Below are positions 1-7,430 of a stretch of 32,929 nucleotides of DNA, piece after piece. The translations under genes were made by a program, and so were the position numbers. Position 1 is the stretch's first letter; each line of letters begins with the position of its first letter. Location: NCBI GenBank assembly GCA_003168355.1, contig PMSQ01000212.1:3006-35934 (forward strand), in the 5' to 3' direction. The notes beneath the pieces were generated by a model, which did not search any database, was not told where the DNA came from, and saw only the letters and a program-made list of their open reading frames with translations. The DNA comes from Acidobacteriaceae bacterium. GTDB taxonomy: Bacteria; Acidobacteriota; Terriglobia; Terriglobales; Acidobacteriaceae.

Positions 1-181
1 GACATAGTAACCAGATCGGCATTTTCTGGCAAGGGGAAATTAGTGCCATATCCCAAACCACTTTCTTGCCACTACTTGACAAGGCGTGGCACGGTCGCTT
101 GTACAATGTGAAAGAAATAATCTCCGCGCGGCTGCATGGGCGCGACGCTTGACGGGTTAGTTGTTTCGGGTAGTGCCGGTA
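1..181. other. Left-edge intergenic stretch, no gene seen
   Basis: I see no convincing coding frame here. A TTGACA hexamer (76-81) and a TACAAT hexamer (102-107) lie on the plus strand, but their spacing of 20 is too long for an ordinary promoter and no plus-strand gene follows. The stretch lies beyond the 3' end of the minus-strand hydrolase gene. Confidence 0.4.
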
Positions 182-937
182 TTACTTTTTCAAGGTCCCC
201 GCCAGAAAACTGACGGTGCGTTGCCAGGCATCGGCGGCATCGGCAGCGCGATATCCGTCTTTATTGTTCGGATTTTCGAAGGCATGGCCGGCATCGTCGT
301 AGATCTTGATGTCGATCTTTTTGCTCAACTGCTTCATGGACGCCGCGAATTTGTGCACGTCATCGGGGGTGATGCCACGATCTTGCCCGCCGAACAGTCC
401 GAGGATGGGAGCGTTGATTTTCCTGAGCGCGTCCGGGTCGGTGGCGAGATGGCCGTAGTTGATGACATCCGCGGCGAGCGTTGGCTCCTGGAGCGCCACG
501 TCGAGCGAGTAGCCGCCGCCCATGCACCAGCCGATTGCGCCGATGCGGTCTTTCCTGACGTTGGGCTGCGATTGGAGATATTCAAAAGCGGCGTGCAAGT
601 CGCGCCGGGCACGGTCTTCCGGAACTCCGCGCATCAATTCGTGAGCCATGTCGGGCGTCGTGGCAACTCTGCCGCGATACAAGTCGATCGCGAGAGCCAC
701 GTAGCCTTGCTCGGCCAGCTTTGAGGCTTGATCCTTCACCCAATCGTTAAGGCCCCAGTACTCGTGGATGACGATGATCGCGGGAAATGGTCCCTTGCCG
801 GGAGGCGTGTAGAGCACGGCCTGCACGGTCTCGTCGCCGCTTTTGTAGGAAACGTCTTTACCGTCGGCAGCAAAGCACGTCGAAGAGAATGCAGAGGCGA
901 ACAGCACAGTGAGCAGAACTACGATTTTTTGCTTCAT
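182..937 (-). CDS. Secreted dienelactone hydrolase family protein
   Basis: This is an alpha/beta hydrolase of the dienelactone hydrolase (carboxymethylenebutenolidase) family, 251 aa. Residues 1-23 form a signal peptide with a likely cut after CFA, so the enzyme probably works in the periplasm. The family's Cys-Asp-His triad is visible: nucleophile Cys138 in GWCMGGG, Asp186 in GGQDRG and His218 in DDAGHAFEN. The HEYWGLN motif near residue 58 is also typical. A weak Shine-Dalgarno (AGGAAA) precedes the ATG. It is the last gene of a probable minus-strand operon, 51 nt after the GNAT gene. The true substrate cannot be told from the sequence; members hydrolyse lactones and esters, and many exported ones are uncharacterised. 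Confidence 0.88.
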   Translation of the reverse strand: MKQKIVVLLTVLFASAFSSTCFAADGKDVSYKSGDETVQAVLYTPPGKGPFPAIIVIHEYWGLNDWVKDQASKLAEQGYVALAIDLYRGRVATTPDMAHELMRGVPEDRARRDLHAAFEYLQSQPNVRKDRIGAIGWCMGGGYSLDVALQEPTLAADVINYGHLATDPDALRKINAPILGLFGGQDRGITPDDVHKFAASMKQLSKKIDIKIYDDAGHAFENPNNKDGYRAADAADAWQRTVSFLAGTLKK

Positions 938-988
938 GGATTTTTTCCTGTTGAGCTGAGACTTGGCTAACGCAGGCAGAGCCCGCGG

Positions 989-1519
989 TCACAATTCCAA
1001 CTCCATGTACATGGCGCCTGCGATCGGATTCGGGCGGTAGGGAGCGATCTGCTTGAACCCGAGCTTGCGGTACATTGCAACCGCATCTTTCATCACCGGC
1101 TCGACGGTATCGAGGCGCATGCGCTGGTAGCCGATCTCGCGCGCCTCGGCGATGATTCGCCCGGCCAGGGCGCGTCCGAGCCCTTTGCCGCGAAACTGCG
1201 GACGCAGGTACAGGCGCTTCATTTCGCAGATGGCAGGGTCCAGCTTGTGGAGCGCGACGCACGCTGCAAGCTGACCTTCGAATTCTGCCAGCAACAGGCG
1301 GCCCTCCGGAGGGGCGTAGTCGCCCGGAAGTTCGGCGAGTTCTTTGTCGAAGTTCTGAAAGCAGAGGCTGAAGCCGAGGGACTGCGCGTACTCCAGAAAT
1401 AGTTCACGGGCTTGCGCGACCTGGCCGGGCGATTCGGTTTGAGTCAACGTCAAACCCTTTACCACAGGGGACACGTAGGTCACTGGGTAATTCGGGGCGA
1501 CGGATGGATCGGCCTTCAT
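989..1519 (-). CDS. GNAT family N-acetyltransferase
   Basis: This 176-aa protein carries the GNAT acetyl-CoA binding motif A: after the strand CEMKRLYLRP comes R110-G-K-G-L-G, which matches the family's R/QxxGxG/A loop. The C-terminal motif B region contains AMYRKLGFKQ, typical for the fold. The N-terminal 30 residues are an extra, probably unstructured stretch before the fold begins around LTLTQTESPGQ. The acceptor substrate is unknown. The gene lies between fabG (40 nt upstream) and the dienelactone hydrolase (51 nt downstream) on the same strand, so the three are probably co-transcribed. The ATG at 1519 has a GGAG about 12 nt upstream. Confidence 0.85.
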   Translation of the reverse strand: MKADPSVAPNYPVTYVSPVVKGLTLTQTESPGQVAQARELFLEYAQSLGFSLCFQNFDKELAELPGDYAPPEGRLLLAEFEGQLAACVALHKLDPAICEMKRLYLRPQFRGKGLGRALAGRIIAEAREIGYQRMRLDTVEPVMKDAVAMYRKLGFKQIAPYRPNPIAGAMYMELEL

Positions 1520-1559
1520 TTTCTCTGCTCCGTGTCCTTTATGGTTGAGGGCTTGGGCC

Positions 1560-2303
1560 CTAGCCCATCAGCATGCCGCCGTTCACGTTCAGCACGTGGC
1601 CAGTAATGTAGGAGGCCTCGTCCGACGCGAGAAAGGCGACTGCACTGGCTACATCGTCGGGCGATCCGACGCGGCCGAGCGGAATCTGTTTAGCGGCGGT
1701 TTGCTTGAACTCGTCGCCGAGAACCTCCGTCATAGCGGTTTCGATGAAGCCGGGAGCCACGGCGTTGCAGGTAATGTTGCGCGATCCCAGCTCGCGCGCA
1801 ATGGCCATGGTCAGTCCGATCAGCCCGGCTTTCGACGCCGAGTAGTTCGCCTGCCCCGCCTGCCCCATCTGTCCGAAGACGCTGGCGATGTTGATGATGC
1901 GTCCCCAGCGCTGCTTGAGCATGGAACTCGAGACCTGCTGGATACAGAGATACGCGGAGGTGAGGTTAGTTTGCAGGACGGCATCCCAGTCGGCGCGCTT
2001 CATGCGCATAACGAGCTGGTCGCGGGTGATGCCGGCATTGTTGACGAGTATGTCGACCTTGCCGAATTGGGCGATGGCCGCTTTGATCGCCGATTTAATC
2101 TGCTCTTCGTCGGTGACGTCGAGAGCGAAAGCCGCCGCTTTGCCGCCCGCTGCCGTGAGTTCGTTCACGAGTTCGTTCAATTTTTCTTGATTGCGCGCGG
2201 CGACGGCGACTGCCGCGCCTTCTGTGGCGAGCTTCAGCGCACAGGCTCGTCCAATGCCTTGCGATGCGCCGGTGACGAACGCCACTCGTCCGGAAAGGGA
2301 CAT
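1560..2303 (-). CDS. fabG: 3-oxoacyl-[acyl-carrier-protein] reductase (SDR)
   Basis: This is a classical short-chain dehydrogenase/reductase, 247 aa, the normal length for FabG. The NAD(P) loop TGASQGIG is at 11-18, NNAG at 88-91, and the catalytic tetrad is Asn113, Ser141, Tyr154 and Lys158 (YSASK). The ending GHVLNVNGGMLMG is the usual FabG C-terminus. In this family it reduces beta-ketoacyl-ACP with NADPH in fatty acid elongation. Related SDRs use other ketones, and the neighbours are not fatty acid genes, so the ACP substrate is likely but not certain. A good Shine-Dalgarno (GGGAGA) lies in front of the ATG. It is the first gene of the minus-strand trio. Confidence 0.88.
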   Translation of the reverse strand: MSLSGRVAFVTGASQGIGRACALKLATEGAAVAVAARNQEKLNELVNELTAAGGKAAAFALDVTDEEQIKSAIKAAIAQFGKVDILVNNAGITRDQLVMRMKRADWDAVLQTNLTSAYLCIQQVSSSMLKQRWGRIINIASVFGQMGQAGQANYSASKAGLIGLTMAIARELGSRNITCNAVAPGFIETAMTEVLGDEFKQTAAKQIPLGRVGSPDDVASAVAFLASDEASYITGHVLNVNGGMLMG

Positions 2304-2408
2304 CAGATTCTCCCGATGATTGCTGCGATTTTCTTCTTAAAAGTCTTTACGCTGGAACGTGGAATTATACCCGCAGCGGCGCCGGAAGCAGATAGCGCAG
2401 GTCGAGGC

Positions 2409-2780
2409 CTAACGGGCGAGCACCAGTCCGACAACGCCAAGCAGAACCGCAATCATGAAGGTATGACAGCCGTGCTGGTGGGGATCGAGTACAACCAGGC
2501 AACGGGGATCGGTTGTGATGCGCGTCAAGAACGGGATGATCAGCATGACGAACGAAGTCCACAGAGCCCACCGTTCGCCTCGGCGAACGGGCACAAGCAC
2601 CAGCACGATGCCGGCGACTGCTACCGTGCAGGCCAGCGCTACCGGTCAGGGCGCCGCATAGGCTGCGAGCATCGCCGGGTCGAGATGCGGATGCGCCCGT
2701 GCGTACGCCGGCGCTGCCAGCGACATGTACTACAGCAGCAGGTACGCCACCACAACCAAGCCAACGCCAACCTTTCTCAT
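2409..2780 (-). pseudogene. Small membrane protein gene broken by two in-frame stops
   Basis: One continuous minus-strand frame runs from an ATG at 2780 to a stop at 2409 (123 sense positions) but is interrupted by TAG at 2730-2732 (codon 17) and TGA at 2646-2648 (codon 45). Reading through the stops gives a coherent protein: an N-terminal hydrophobic segment (VGLVVVAYLLL), a stretch with HPHLDPAML, a second membrane segment (ACTVAVAGIVLVLV), a basic loop RRGERW, a third (FVMLIIPFL) and a C-terminal fourth (TFMIAVLLGVVGLVLA). The membrane pattern on both sides of the stops in the same frame shows recent decay or sequence errors. I do not recognise the family. Confidence 0.65.
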
Positions 2781-2833
2781 AGGCTGAGAGTTTACATCTC
2801 CCGCGCAAGTCGAGCGGTGATTTCTCCAACGGT

Positions 2834-2869
2834 TTGCACATTGCACATTGTTCGTCCGCCGATTAACAT
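2834..2869 (+). promoter_or_regulatory. Possible thyX promoter with short direct repeat
   Basis: A TTGCACA unit is repeated back to back (2834-2850). The second copy, TTGCAC at 2841-2846, sits 17 nt before TAACAT (2864-2869), a weak -35/-10 pair. If used, transcription would begin only a few bases before the thyX ATG at 2882, which fits the absence of a Shine-Dalgarno there. The hexamers match consensus poorly. Confidence 0.3.
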
Positions 2870-2881
2870 TCGAAGACTCCT

Positions 2882-4570
2882 ATGTCTCAAACTGTAACGA
2901 ATGATGTGATGACCATGCCCGAGCCTTCCAACCAGAAATCTTCCTTGTCCGATTCGGTTGCGGGGGGCTCCGGACACAGGTCTACGCAAAGGGCTTCATC
3001 CGCCGAGCATCCGGCGATTCTTGAACAGGTGCCTTCCGAAGCGCCCTCCACCGAAGTCTTCGCAGTCTATGGCGTCGAGCCGGAGATTCAGGCCTATGCC
3101 ATGGCTAAGTATTCGCGCTCGGCGCTGTCGATGAAAGAGTCGCTGCGCGAGATCAGCGCGCAGAAGGCGGAAAAGTTTCTCAACACGTTTTACTTCCAGT
3201 ACGGTCACCGCTCGATTGCCGACCTGGCGCATATTGCGCTGGCGGTTGAGAGGCTCTCGATTCTGGCTGCGATTGAACTGGCCGACGAACAGCGCTGGGA
3301 CGGCCAGGAGCGCTCGACCCGCTATCAGGATTTCAAGAAGAGCGGATATTACGTGCCCGACTTTGGTTCGGACGACGAAGCGCGCGCGCTTTACTGCGGG
3401 ACGCTGGATTTTCTCTTTGCCGAGTACGAAGCGCTCTCCGCACACATGACGCAGCATCTGATCAGCATCACGCCCAAGCCTGCTGACATGAAGCAGGAGG
3501 CGTACGAACGAACGCTGAAGGCGCGGGCATTCGACATTACGCGCTACCTGCTGCCGCTGGCCACGAATACTTCGCTGGGTGAAATAGTCAACGCGCGCAC
3601 GCTGGAAACGCAGGTGGCGCATCTGCTCTCGCATACACATAAGGAAGTCCGGCATCTCGGGGAGTCGCTGAAGAAGGCGGCGACTTCGGCTGCGTACAAC
3701 GTGAACGCCGAATCTTTGCGCGATTTGGTGGAGGAGATTCGCAAGATGAGTCCGGAGTTGGGTGTGCGCGCCGAGCAGGAATTGCTGCACGAGGTTCGGG
3801 TCGCGCCCACGCTGGTTAAGTATGCGGACCCGAATCCCTATGAAATGGAAACGCGCCGCGAGTTGCGGCAGGCGGCGCGCGAGCTGATGAAGAGCGAGCA
3901 GCTTGCGCCCTCGAAAGCGATTGTCGATTTGCTAGATGAAGAGCCGCTCGAAGTTGAAATCGCGACTACGCTCTTGTACGAGCACTGCCACTTCTCTTAT
4001 CGCCAGGTGCGGCAGGCGTTGCAGGTTTCGGGCGAGAGGTTCCGGCGGGAGATCATCGACCTCGGCCTGCGGCATCGCGGCAAGCACGACGAAATGCTGC
4101 GCGGATTCCGTGCCGGCCAGCAGTTCCGCTTCGACATCCTGATGGATACGGGCGGCTTTCGCGACATGCACCGTCACCGGCGCTGCATCCAGGTGATGCA
4201 GGGGTTCACCACGCAGCACGGCTACGAGATGCTGCTCGATGTGGAAGATGCGGGAATGCGCGGCCGCTTCGAGGCTGCCATGCGGCGCACGCAGACCGCG
4301 GTGGAGAATCTGGCCCAGTGCGGCACGCCCGAAGCGGAAGAGAATTCGCAGTACGCAATTCCGCTGGCCTATCGCAAGCGCGCCCTGTTCAAGATGGACT
4401 TCGCCGAGGCTGTTTACATCTCCGAACTGCGCACCACGCCGGCAGGGCATGTTTCCTACCGCAACGTGGCCTATGCGATGTATGAGGCCGTGGCGCGGAA
4501 GTATCCGGCGCTGGCTAAGTATTTTCGCGTGCACGATGTTACTGCGCCGGTGGATTTGCTGCAGAGATAA
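2882..4570 (+). CDS. thyX: FAD-dependent thymidylate synthase, double-length ThyX
   Basis: This 562-aa protein has two ThyX-like halves (about 58-300 and 340-562), against roughly 220-250 aa for ordinary ThyX. ThyX makes dTMP from dUMP with methylene-tetrahydrofolate, FAD and NADPH. The first half has GHRSIAD (108-114) and QERSTRY (142-148), corresponding to the right part of the ThyX signature RHRxxSxNExSxRY, while the RHR position reads DEQ. The second half has RHR at 431-433 (MHRHRRC) but lacks the serine-rich right part. Both halves carry the later LP/NARTLE or IPLA/ELRTTPxGH blocks. Long ThyX proteins of this kind are, from memory, also found in chlamydiae. About 55 N-terminal residues look disordered. 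The ATG has no clear ribosome site, and starts at codons 10 or 12 are possible. Confidence 0.82.
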   Translation: MSQTVTNDVMTMPEPSNQKSSLSDSVAGGSGHRSTQRASSAEHPAILEQVPSEAPSTEVFAVYGVEPEIQAYAMAKYSRSALSMKESLREISAQKAEKFLNTFYFQYGHRSIADLAHIALAVERLSILAAIELADEQRWDGQERSTRYQDFKKSGYYVPDFGSDDEARALYCGTLDFLFAEYEALSAHMTQHLISITPKPADMKQEAYERTLKARAFDITRYLLPLATNTSLGEIVNARTLETQVAHLLSHTHKEVRHLGESLKKAATSAAYNVNAESLRDLVEEIRKMSPELGVRAEQELLHEVRVAPTLVKYADPNPYEMETRRELRQAARELMKSEQLAPSKAIVDLLDEEPLEVEIATTLLYEHCHFSYRQVRQALQVSGERFRREIIDLGLRHRGKHDEMLRGFRAGQQFRFDILMDTGGFRDMHRHRRCIQVMQGFTTQHGYEMLLDVEDAGMRGRFEAAMRRTQTAVENLAQCGTPEAEENSQYAIPLAYRKRALFKMDFAEAVYISELRTTPAGHVSYRNVAYAMYEAVARKYPALAKYFRVHDVTAPVDLLQR

Positions 4571-4669
4571 GAAACAGTTGGCCACCACTCTCTCGCCCTA
4601 CAGCAGGGACACGCCGCGGGAGATGCCTGCAAGCATGGGGCTGCTTGAGGGAGCGGCCGAGAAGAAGGA

Positions 4670-5225
4670 CTAAGTCAGCTCCGCCGCCACTTGGCGAATC
4701 AAGCCCAAGATGTATTTCTCCTGCTCGACCGCTAGACTTGGTATCGGGACATGGCGGAACACAGGCTGGCCCGACCCGTCCACCGTGAGCAACTCCATCC
4801 CGCTATCACCCAGTGTTATCTGAGAAATGAAGTGCGCCCTCCGCGCCAGCGTCCTGGGCCGATCCTGCAGCGCAGGATGGCCAGCCGCAGCTACCCTAAA
4901 ATCCCGGATATGGCCTAGAGGCTTCAAGTCGGGCTCCGACAACCCGAGCGATACACTGAGGTTGACGATTGCGTCTTGCTGGATCGCGAAGGCCTGCATC
5001 ACACCATTAGGTACGGAGGTATCGCTCGCCGAGTTCACGTTGTTGCAGCTTAGGCTCTAGCTTCGAGGCTGTGGCGACGAATGCCAAAATGGCGTGGTGG
5101 GTATCCTCAAGGGCATCCATCGATGCACACAAAGTGTTCCAGCTATCTGTGGACGCGACGTCGTATACGCGCTTGATCTCTACTGAGTCGCGGAGGCGCT
5201 GCATCTCTTCGAAGAACTCGTCCAT
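4670..5225 (-). pseudogene. Conserved hypothetical gene split by a one-base insertion
   Basis: Two overlapping minus-strand frames, 5225-5007 (72 aa, starting MDEFFEEMQRL) and 5038-4670, read as one protein of about 184 aa if one base is removed at the TT of 5007-5008. The first frame ends RYLRT and then meets TAA; the second resumes GVMQAFAIQQDAIVNL. The combined RYLRT(Y)GVMQAFAIQQD resembles a motif I recall from hypothetical proteins, and the extra A is exactly what creates the stop. The first part is helical and acidic and could form a coiled coil. Function unknown. A sequencing error or programmed frameshift would look the same. Confidence 0.65.
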
Positions 5226-5266
5226 AGGCTTATTTAGGCTTATTCTAATTTAGGCTTATTCTAACG
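5225..5266. repeat. Short tandem repeat of TAGGCTTATT units
   Basis: Three copies of TAGGCTTATT lie at 5225, 5235 and 5251. The last two are extended to a 14-base match, TAGGCTTATTCTAA. The array starts at the ATG of the frameshifted minus-strand gene and covers its expected leader, and it is AT-rich compared with its surroundings. Confidence 0.75.
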
Positions 5267-5351
5267 AGTCTTGTTTCGCTAGGGCTCGGAGCGGGACACA
5301 GCGCTCGTTTTCCTCGACGTCCCGCGATTTGTAGCAATCTCTAGATTTATC

Positions 5352-5380
5352 TTGATCCTGCCAGTCCACGCAGCTAGAAT
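5352..5380 (+). promoter_or_regulatory. Sigma-70 type promoter for the toxin-antitoxin pair
   Basis: TTGATC (5352-5357) and TAGAAT (5375-5380) are spaced by exactly 17 nt. An AGAGG ribosome site (5388-5392) lies 5 nt before the antitoxin ATG at 5398. The leader would be very short, about 10 nt. Confidence 0.6.
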
Positions 5381-5397
5381 GTAACTCAGAGGCACCC

Positions 5398-5628
5398 ATG
5401 CCGCGCACCGTCAAGATCGCTCCGGAAATTGATGCCAAGCTTTATGAGGAGCTCGTCTCCGTGGCCAAGGAGAACGGGCAGTCGCAGCGATTCGTGCTGG
5501 AACGGGCGCTGGAGCATTACCTGCACAACGTGGTCCCTTCGCAGCGCATGGTGAGGCCGGAGGTGATGGCCGCCTATCGCCGGTCCAACGAGAAGTATCG
5601 TGAGTTGTACAAGAAACTGGCCAAGTAA
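5398..5628 (+). CDS. Ribbon-helix-helix type antitoxin of a Doc toxin
   Basis: This 76-aa protein opens with a short strand (PRTVKIAPEIDAKLYEEL) followed by helices (SQRFVLERALEHYL), the layout of MetJ/Arc-type ribbon-helix-helix DNA-binding proteins. The basic, helical C-terminal part (AAYRRSNEKYRELYKKLAK) is where such antitoxins usually wrap around the toxin. The stop codon TAA is directly followed by the toxin ATG, so the two are translated in tandem. By analogy it neutralises Doc and represses its own promoter, which lies only about 20 nt upstream. The classical Doc partner Phd has a different fold, so the assignment rests on the N-terminal pattern and gene order. Confidence 0.75.
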   Translation: MPRTVKIAPEIDAKLYEELVSVAKENGQSQRFVLERALEHYLHNVVPSQRMVRPEVMAAYRRSNEKYRELYKKLAK

Positions 5629-6015
5629 ATGGCCGAGCGCGGCTACCTAACCGTGGCTGAAGTCATCGCCATCCACCATTACCAGATTGAGGAATACGGT
5701 GGCGAGCACGGGATGCTGAATCAGGGCGCATTGGAAGCTGCGGTTTTCCGTCCTCAGACGGGCTACTACAATGACCTGAGCGAAGAGGCGGCCGCCCTGC
5801 TGGAGTCGCTGGTCAATAATCACGCATTTCTGGATGGCAACAAACGGGTCGGGTTTGCCGCCGCTCACACGTTTCTCCTGGTGAACGGATTCGATCTGGA
5901 CGTCACCAGCAAGGCTGCCTTCGAGTTCATGATGAAATCGATGTCTGAAGGCAAGTTCCGCTTCGCGCTGCTTCACGAGTGGATTGCAGCGCATCTCGTT
6001 CCCCCTCCTGGATAG
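5629..6015 (+). CDS. doc: Death-on-curing (Doc/Fic) family toxin
   Basis: This 128-aa protein is of normal Doc size. The Fic active-site motif HxFxDGNKR is complete at 65-73 (HAFLDGNKR), with the catalytic His65 and the phosphate-binding GNKR. Upstream the Doc-typical pattern YLTVAEVIAIH and LNQGALEAAVFRPQ is present. P1 Doc phosphorylates EF-Tu and stops translation, whereas classical Fic enzymes AMPylate. Because this motif has D-G-N rather than the D-A-N of P1 Doc, either chemistry is conceivable. The gene begins right after the antitoxin stop codon and is followed by a palindromic repeat that could end transcription. No catalytic residue is missing, so the toxin looks functional. Confidence 0.88.
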   Translation: MAERGYLTVAEVIAIHHYQIEEYGGEHGMLNQGALEAAVFRPQTGYYNDLSEEAAALLESLVNNHAFLDGNKRVGFAAAHTFLLVNGFDLDVTSKAAFEFMMKSMSEGKFRFALLHEWIAAHLVPPPG

Positions 6016-6019
6016 ATTT

Positions 6020-6045
6020 CGCGGGCAGAAGTGCCCGCGCCACAC
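6020..6045. repeat. Palindromic repeat, CGCGGGCA family, copy 1
   Basis: A perfect 8-bp stem (CGCGGGCA / TGCCCGCG) with a four-base loop is followed by CCACAC. The same sequence, with a longer stem, recurs at 7306-7339. It lies just after doc and before recA and may serve as a transcription end, though no T-tract follows. Confidence 0.75.
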
Positions 6046-6120
6046 AACCTATTGCCCATTTCGGAACGATTTCCACTGTTAATTATTAAGATTCGCCTTT
6101 TATTCGCTTCGATCTGTATG

Positions 6121-6170
6121 TATAATTCGGCCAGATTAGTTTTGATTTCAGTTCGGCGATCTTACAAGGA
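6121..6170 (+). promoter_or_regulatory. recA -10 box and ribosome binding site
   Basis: A perfect TATAAT (6121-6126) lies in an AT-rich leader and AAGGAG (6165-6170) lies 11 nt before the recA ATG. No good -35 hexamer is seen at 16-18 nt. I could not find a LexA box of the CTGT-N8-ACAG or GAAC-N4-GTTC type. Confidence 0.5.
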
Positions 6171-6181
6171 GCCACACTCCC

Positions 6182-7297
6182 ATGGCGGATGAACGGGGCA
6201 AGGCAATTGAGCTGGCGGTTTCGCAGATTGAAAAGCAGTTTGGCAAAGGGTCGATTATGCGGTTGGGGTCAAAGGAAGCGATCGTCCCCATCGCGGTGAT
6301 CTCGACCGGCGCGATCTCGTTTGACGCGGCGCTGGGCGTGGGCGGCTTTCCGCGCGGGCGCGTGGTGGAAGTGTTCGGACCGGAGTCTTCCGGCAAGACC
6401 ACCATCACGCTGCAAGTGATCGCCGAGGCGCAGAAGGCCGGCGGCATGGCCGCGTTTGTGGACGCTGAACACGCGCTCGATCCCGGCTACGCCAAGAAAC
6501 TGGGCGTCGACGTGGACAACCTACTGGTTTCGCAGCCTGACTATGGCGAACAAGCGCTTGAGATCACCGAAGCGCTGGTACGCTCGAACGCTATCGACGT
6601 GCTGGTGGTGGATTCGGTGGCGGCGCTGGTGCCCAAGGCCGAACTCGACGGCGAAATGGGAGACAGCCATATGGGGTTGCAGGCGCGGTTGATGTCGCAG
6701 GCACTGCGGAAGCTGACGGGAACGGTTTCCAAGTCGCGTACCTGTCTGATCTTCATCAACCAGATCCGGGAAAAAATTGGCGTAATGTTTGGCAATCCGG
6801 AGACCACCACGGGCGGCCGCGCGCTGAAGTTTTACTCTTCGGTGCGCGTGGATATTCGGCGCATCGCAGCCATTAAAGATGGCGACGTGGTGACCGGGTC
6901 GCGCACCCGCGTGAAGGTGGTGAAGAACAAAGTGGCGGCACCGTTCCGCGAGGCCGAGTTCGATATTCTGTATGGTGAAGGAATTTCTCGCGAAGGCGAC
7001 CTGCTTGATATCGCGGTGAACAACAACATTCTCGAGAAGTCCGGATCGTGGTTTAGCTACAAGGGCGAGCGCATCGGCCAGGGCCGCGAAAACGCCCGCC
7101 AGTTCCTCAAGGACAACAAGGACACCATGGCCAAACTCGACACGGAAGTGCGCAAGGCGCTGGGATTGATTGCGACTCCGACTCCGGCGCAACCCGCACC
7201 AGTGGCAGCGCAGGCTCCGCCGCAAGGCGCACGAGTCACAACCATGCCGAGCGCTCTTCCGGAGCAGGCGCGAGTGCCGATAGCGGCGAAGCGCTAG
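6182..7297 (+). CDS. recA: DNA recombination and repair protein RecA
   Basis: RecA forms filaments on single-stranded DNA, promotes strand exchange and triggers LexA cleavage in the SOS response. The 371-aa sequence is unmistakable: the N-terminal polymerisation helix ([22 protein letters not shown]), Walker A GPESSGKT at 66-73, the Walker B strand [17 protein letters not shown], the [16 protein letters not shown] segment, [18 protein letters not shown] (DNA-binding loop 2) and the C-terminal domain. The last 40 residues are rich in Ala, Pro and Gln and end in a basic tail (PIAAKR) instead of the acidic tail of E. coli RecA. It is a single gene with its own -10 box and ribosome site, and a copy of one palindromic repeat stands on each side. 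Confidence 0.98.
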   Translation: MADERGKAIELAVSQIEKQFGKGSIMRLGSKEAIVPIAVISTGAISFDAALGVGGFPRGRVVEVFGPESSGKTTITLQVIAEAQKAGGMAAFVDAEHALDPGYAKKLGVDVDNLLVSQPDYGEQALEITEALVRSNAIDVLVVDSVAALVPKAELDGEMGDSHMGLQARLMSQALRKLTGTVSKSRTCLIFINQIREKIGVMFGNPETTTGGRALKFYSSVRVDIRRIAAIKDGDVVTGSRTRVKVVKNKVAAPFREAEFDILYGEGISREGDLLDIAVNNNILEKSGSWFSYKGERIGQGRENARQFLKDNKDTMAKLDTEVRKALGLIATPTPAQPAPVAAQAPPQGARVTTMPSALPEQARVPIAAKR

Positions 7298-7305
7298 AGT
7301 GGATT

Positions 7306-7339
7306 GTGTGGCACGCGGGCAAGAGTGCCCGCGCCACAC
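7306..7339. repeat. Palindromic repeat, CGCGGGCA family, copy 2
   Basis: A long hairpin: GTGTGG and CGCGGGCA pair with TGCCCGCG and CCACAC, about 14 bp with a small bulge and a four-base loop. It shares the core and the CCACAC flank with the copy at 6020-6045. It begins 9 nt after the recA stop and could act as a terminator or mRNA-stabilising element. Confidence 0.8.
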
Positions 7340-7430
7340 GAGCATCGTTCGGACCGTCATTCCCGATTGCCATCCCCACTCCCGCCCGCATAGAATCTTC
7401 TATTCAGCCCCGCCTGTTCTGTGAGGACTA

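Noticed and set aside
84-107. Possible sigma-54 promoter (TGGCACG ... TTGT)
   Set aside because: Spacing is one base too long, the GC of the -12 element is missing, and no plus-strand gene follows.
1545-2897. Long plus-strand open frame of 450 codons
   Set aside because: It is antisense to fabG and to the membrane-protein pseudogene, and its translation is rich in Arg, Gly and His with no domain; fabG on the other strand has a full catalytic tetrad.
2996-3790. Minus-strand open frame of 264 codons opposite thyX
   Set aside because: Arg/Leu/Gln-rich shadow; the thyX frame contains recognisable family motifs throughout.
5225-5266. Start of a CRISPR array
   Set aside because: The repeat unit is only 10-14 bases, in tandem and without spacers of regular size.
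6061-6181. LexA/SOS box upstream of recA
   Set aside because: I looked for CTGT-N8-ACAG and GAAC-N4-GTTC type sites and found no convincing match; the acidobacterial LexA motif is not known to me.
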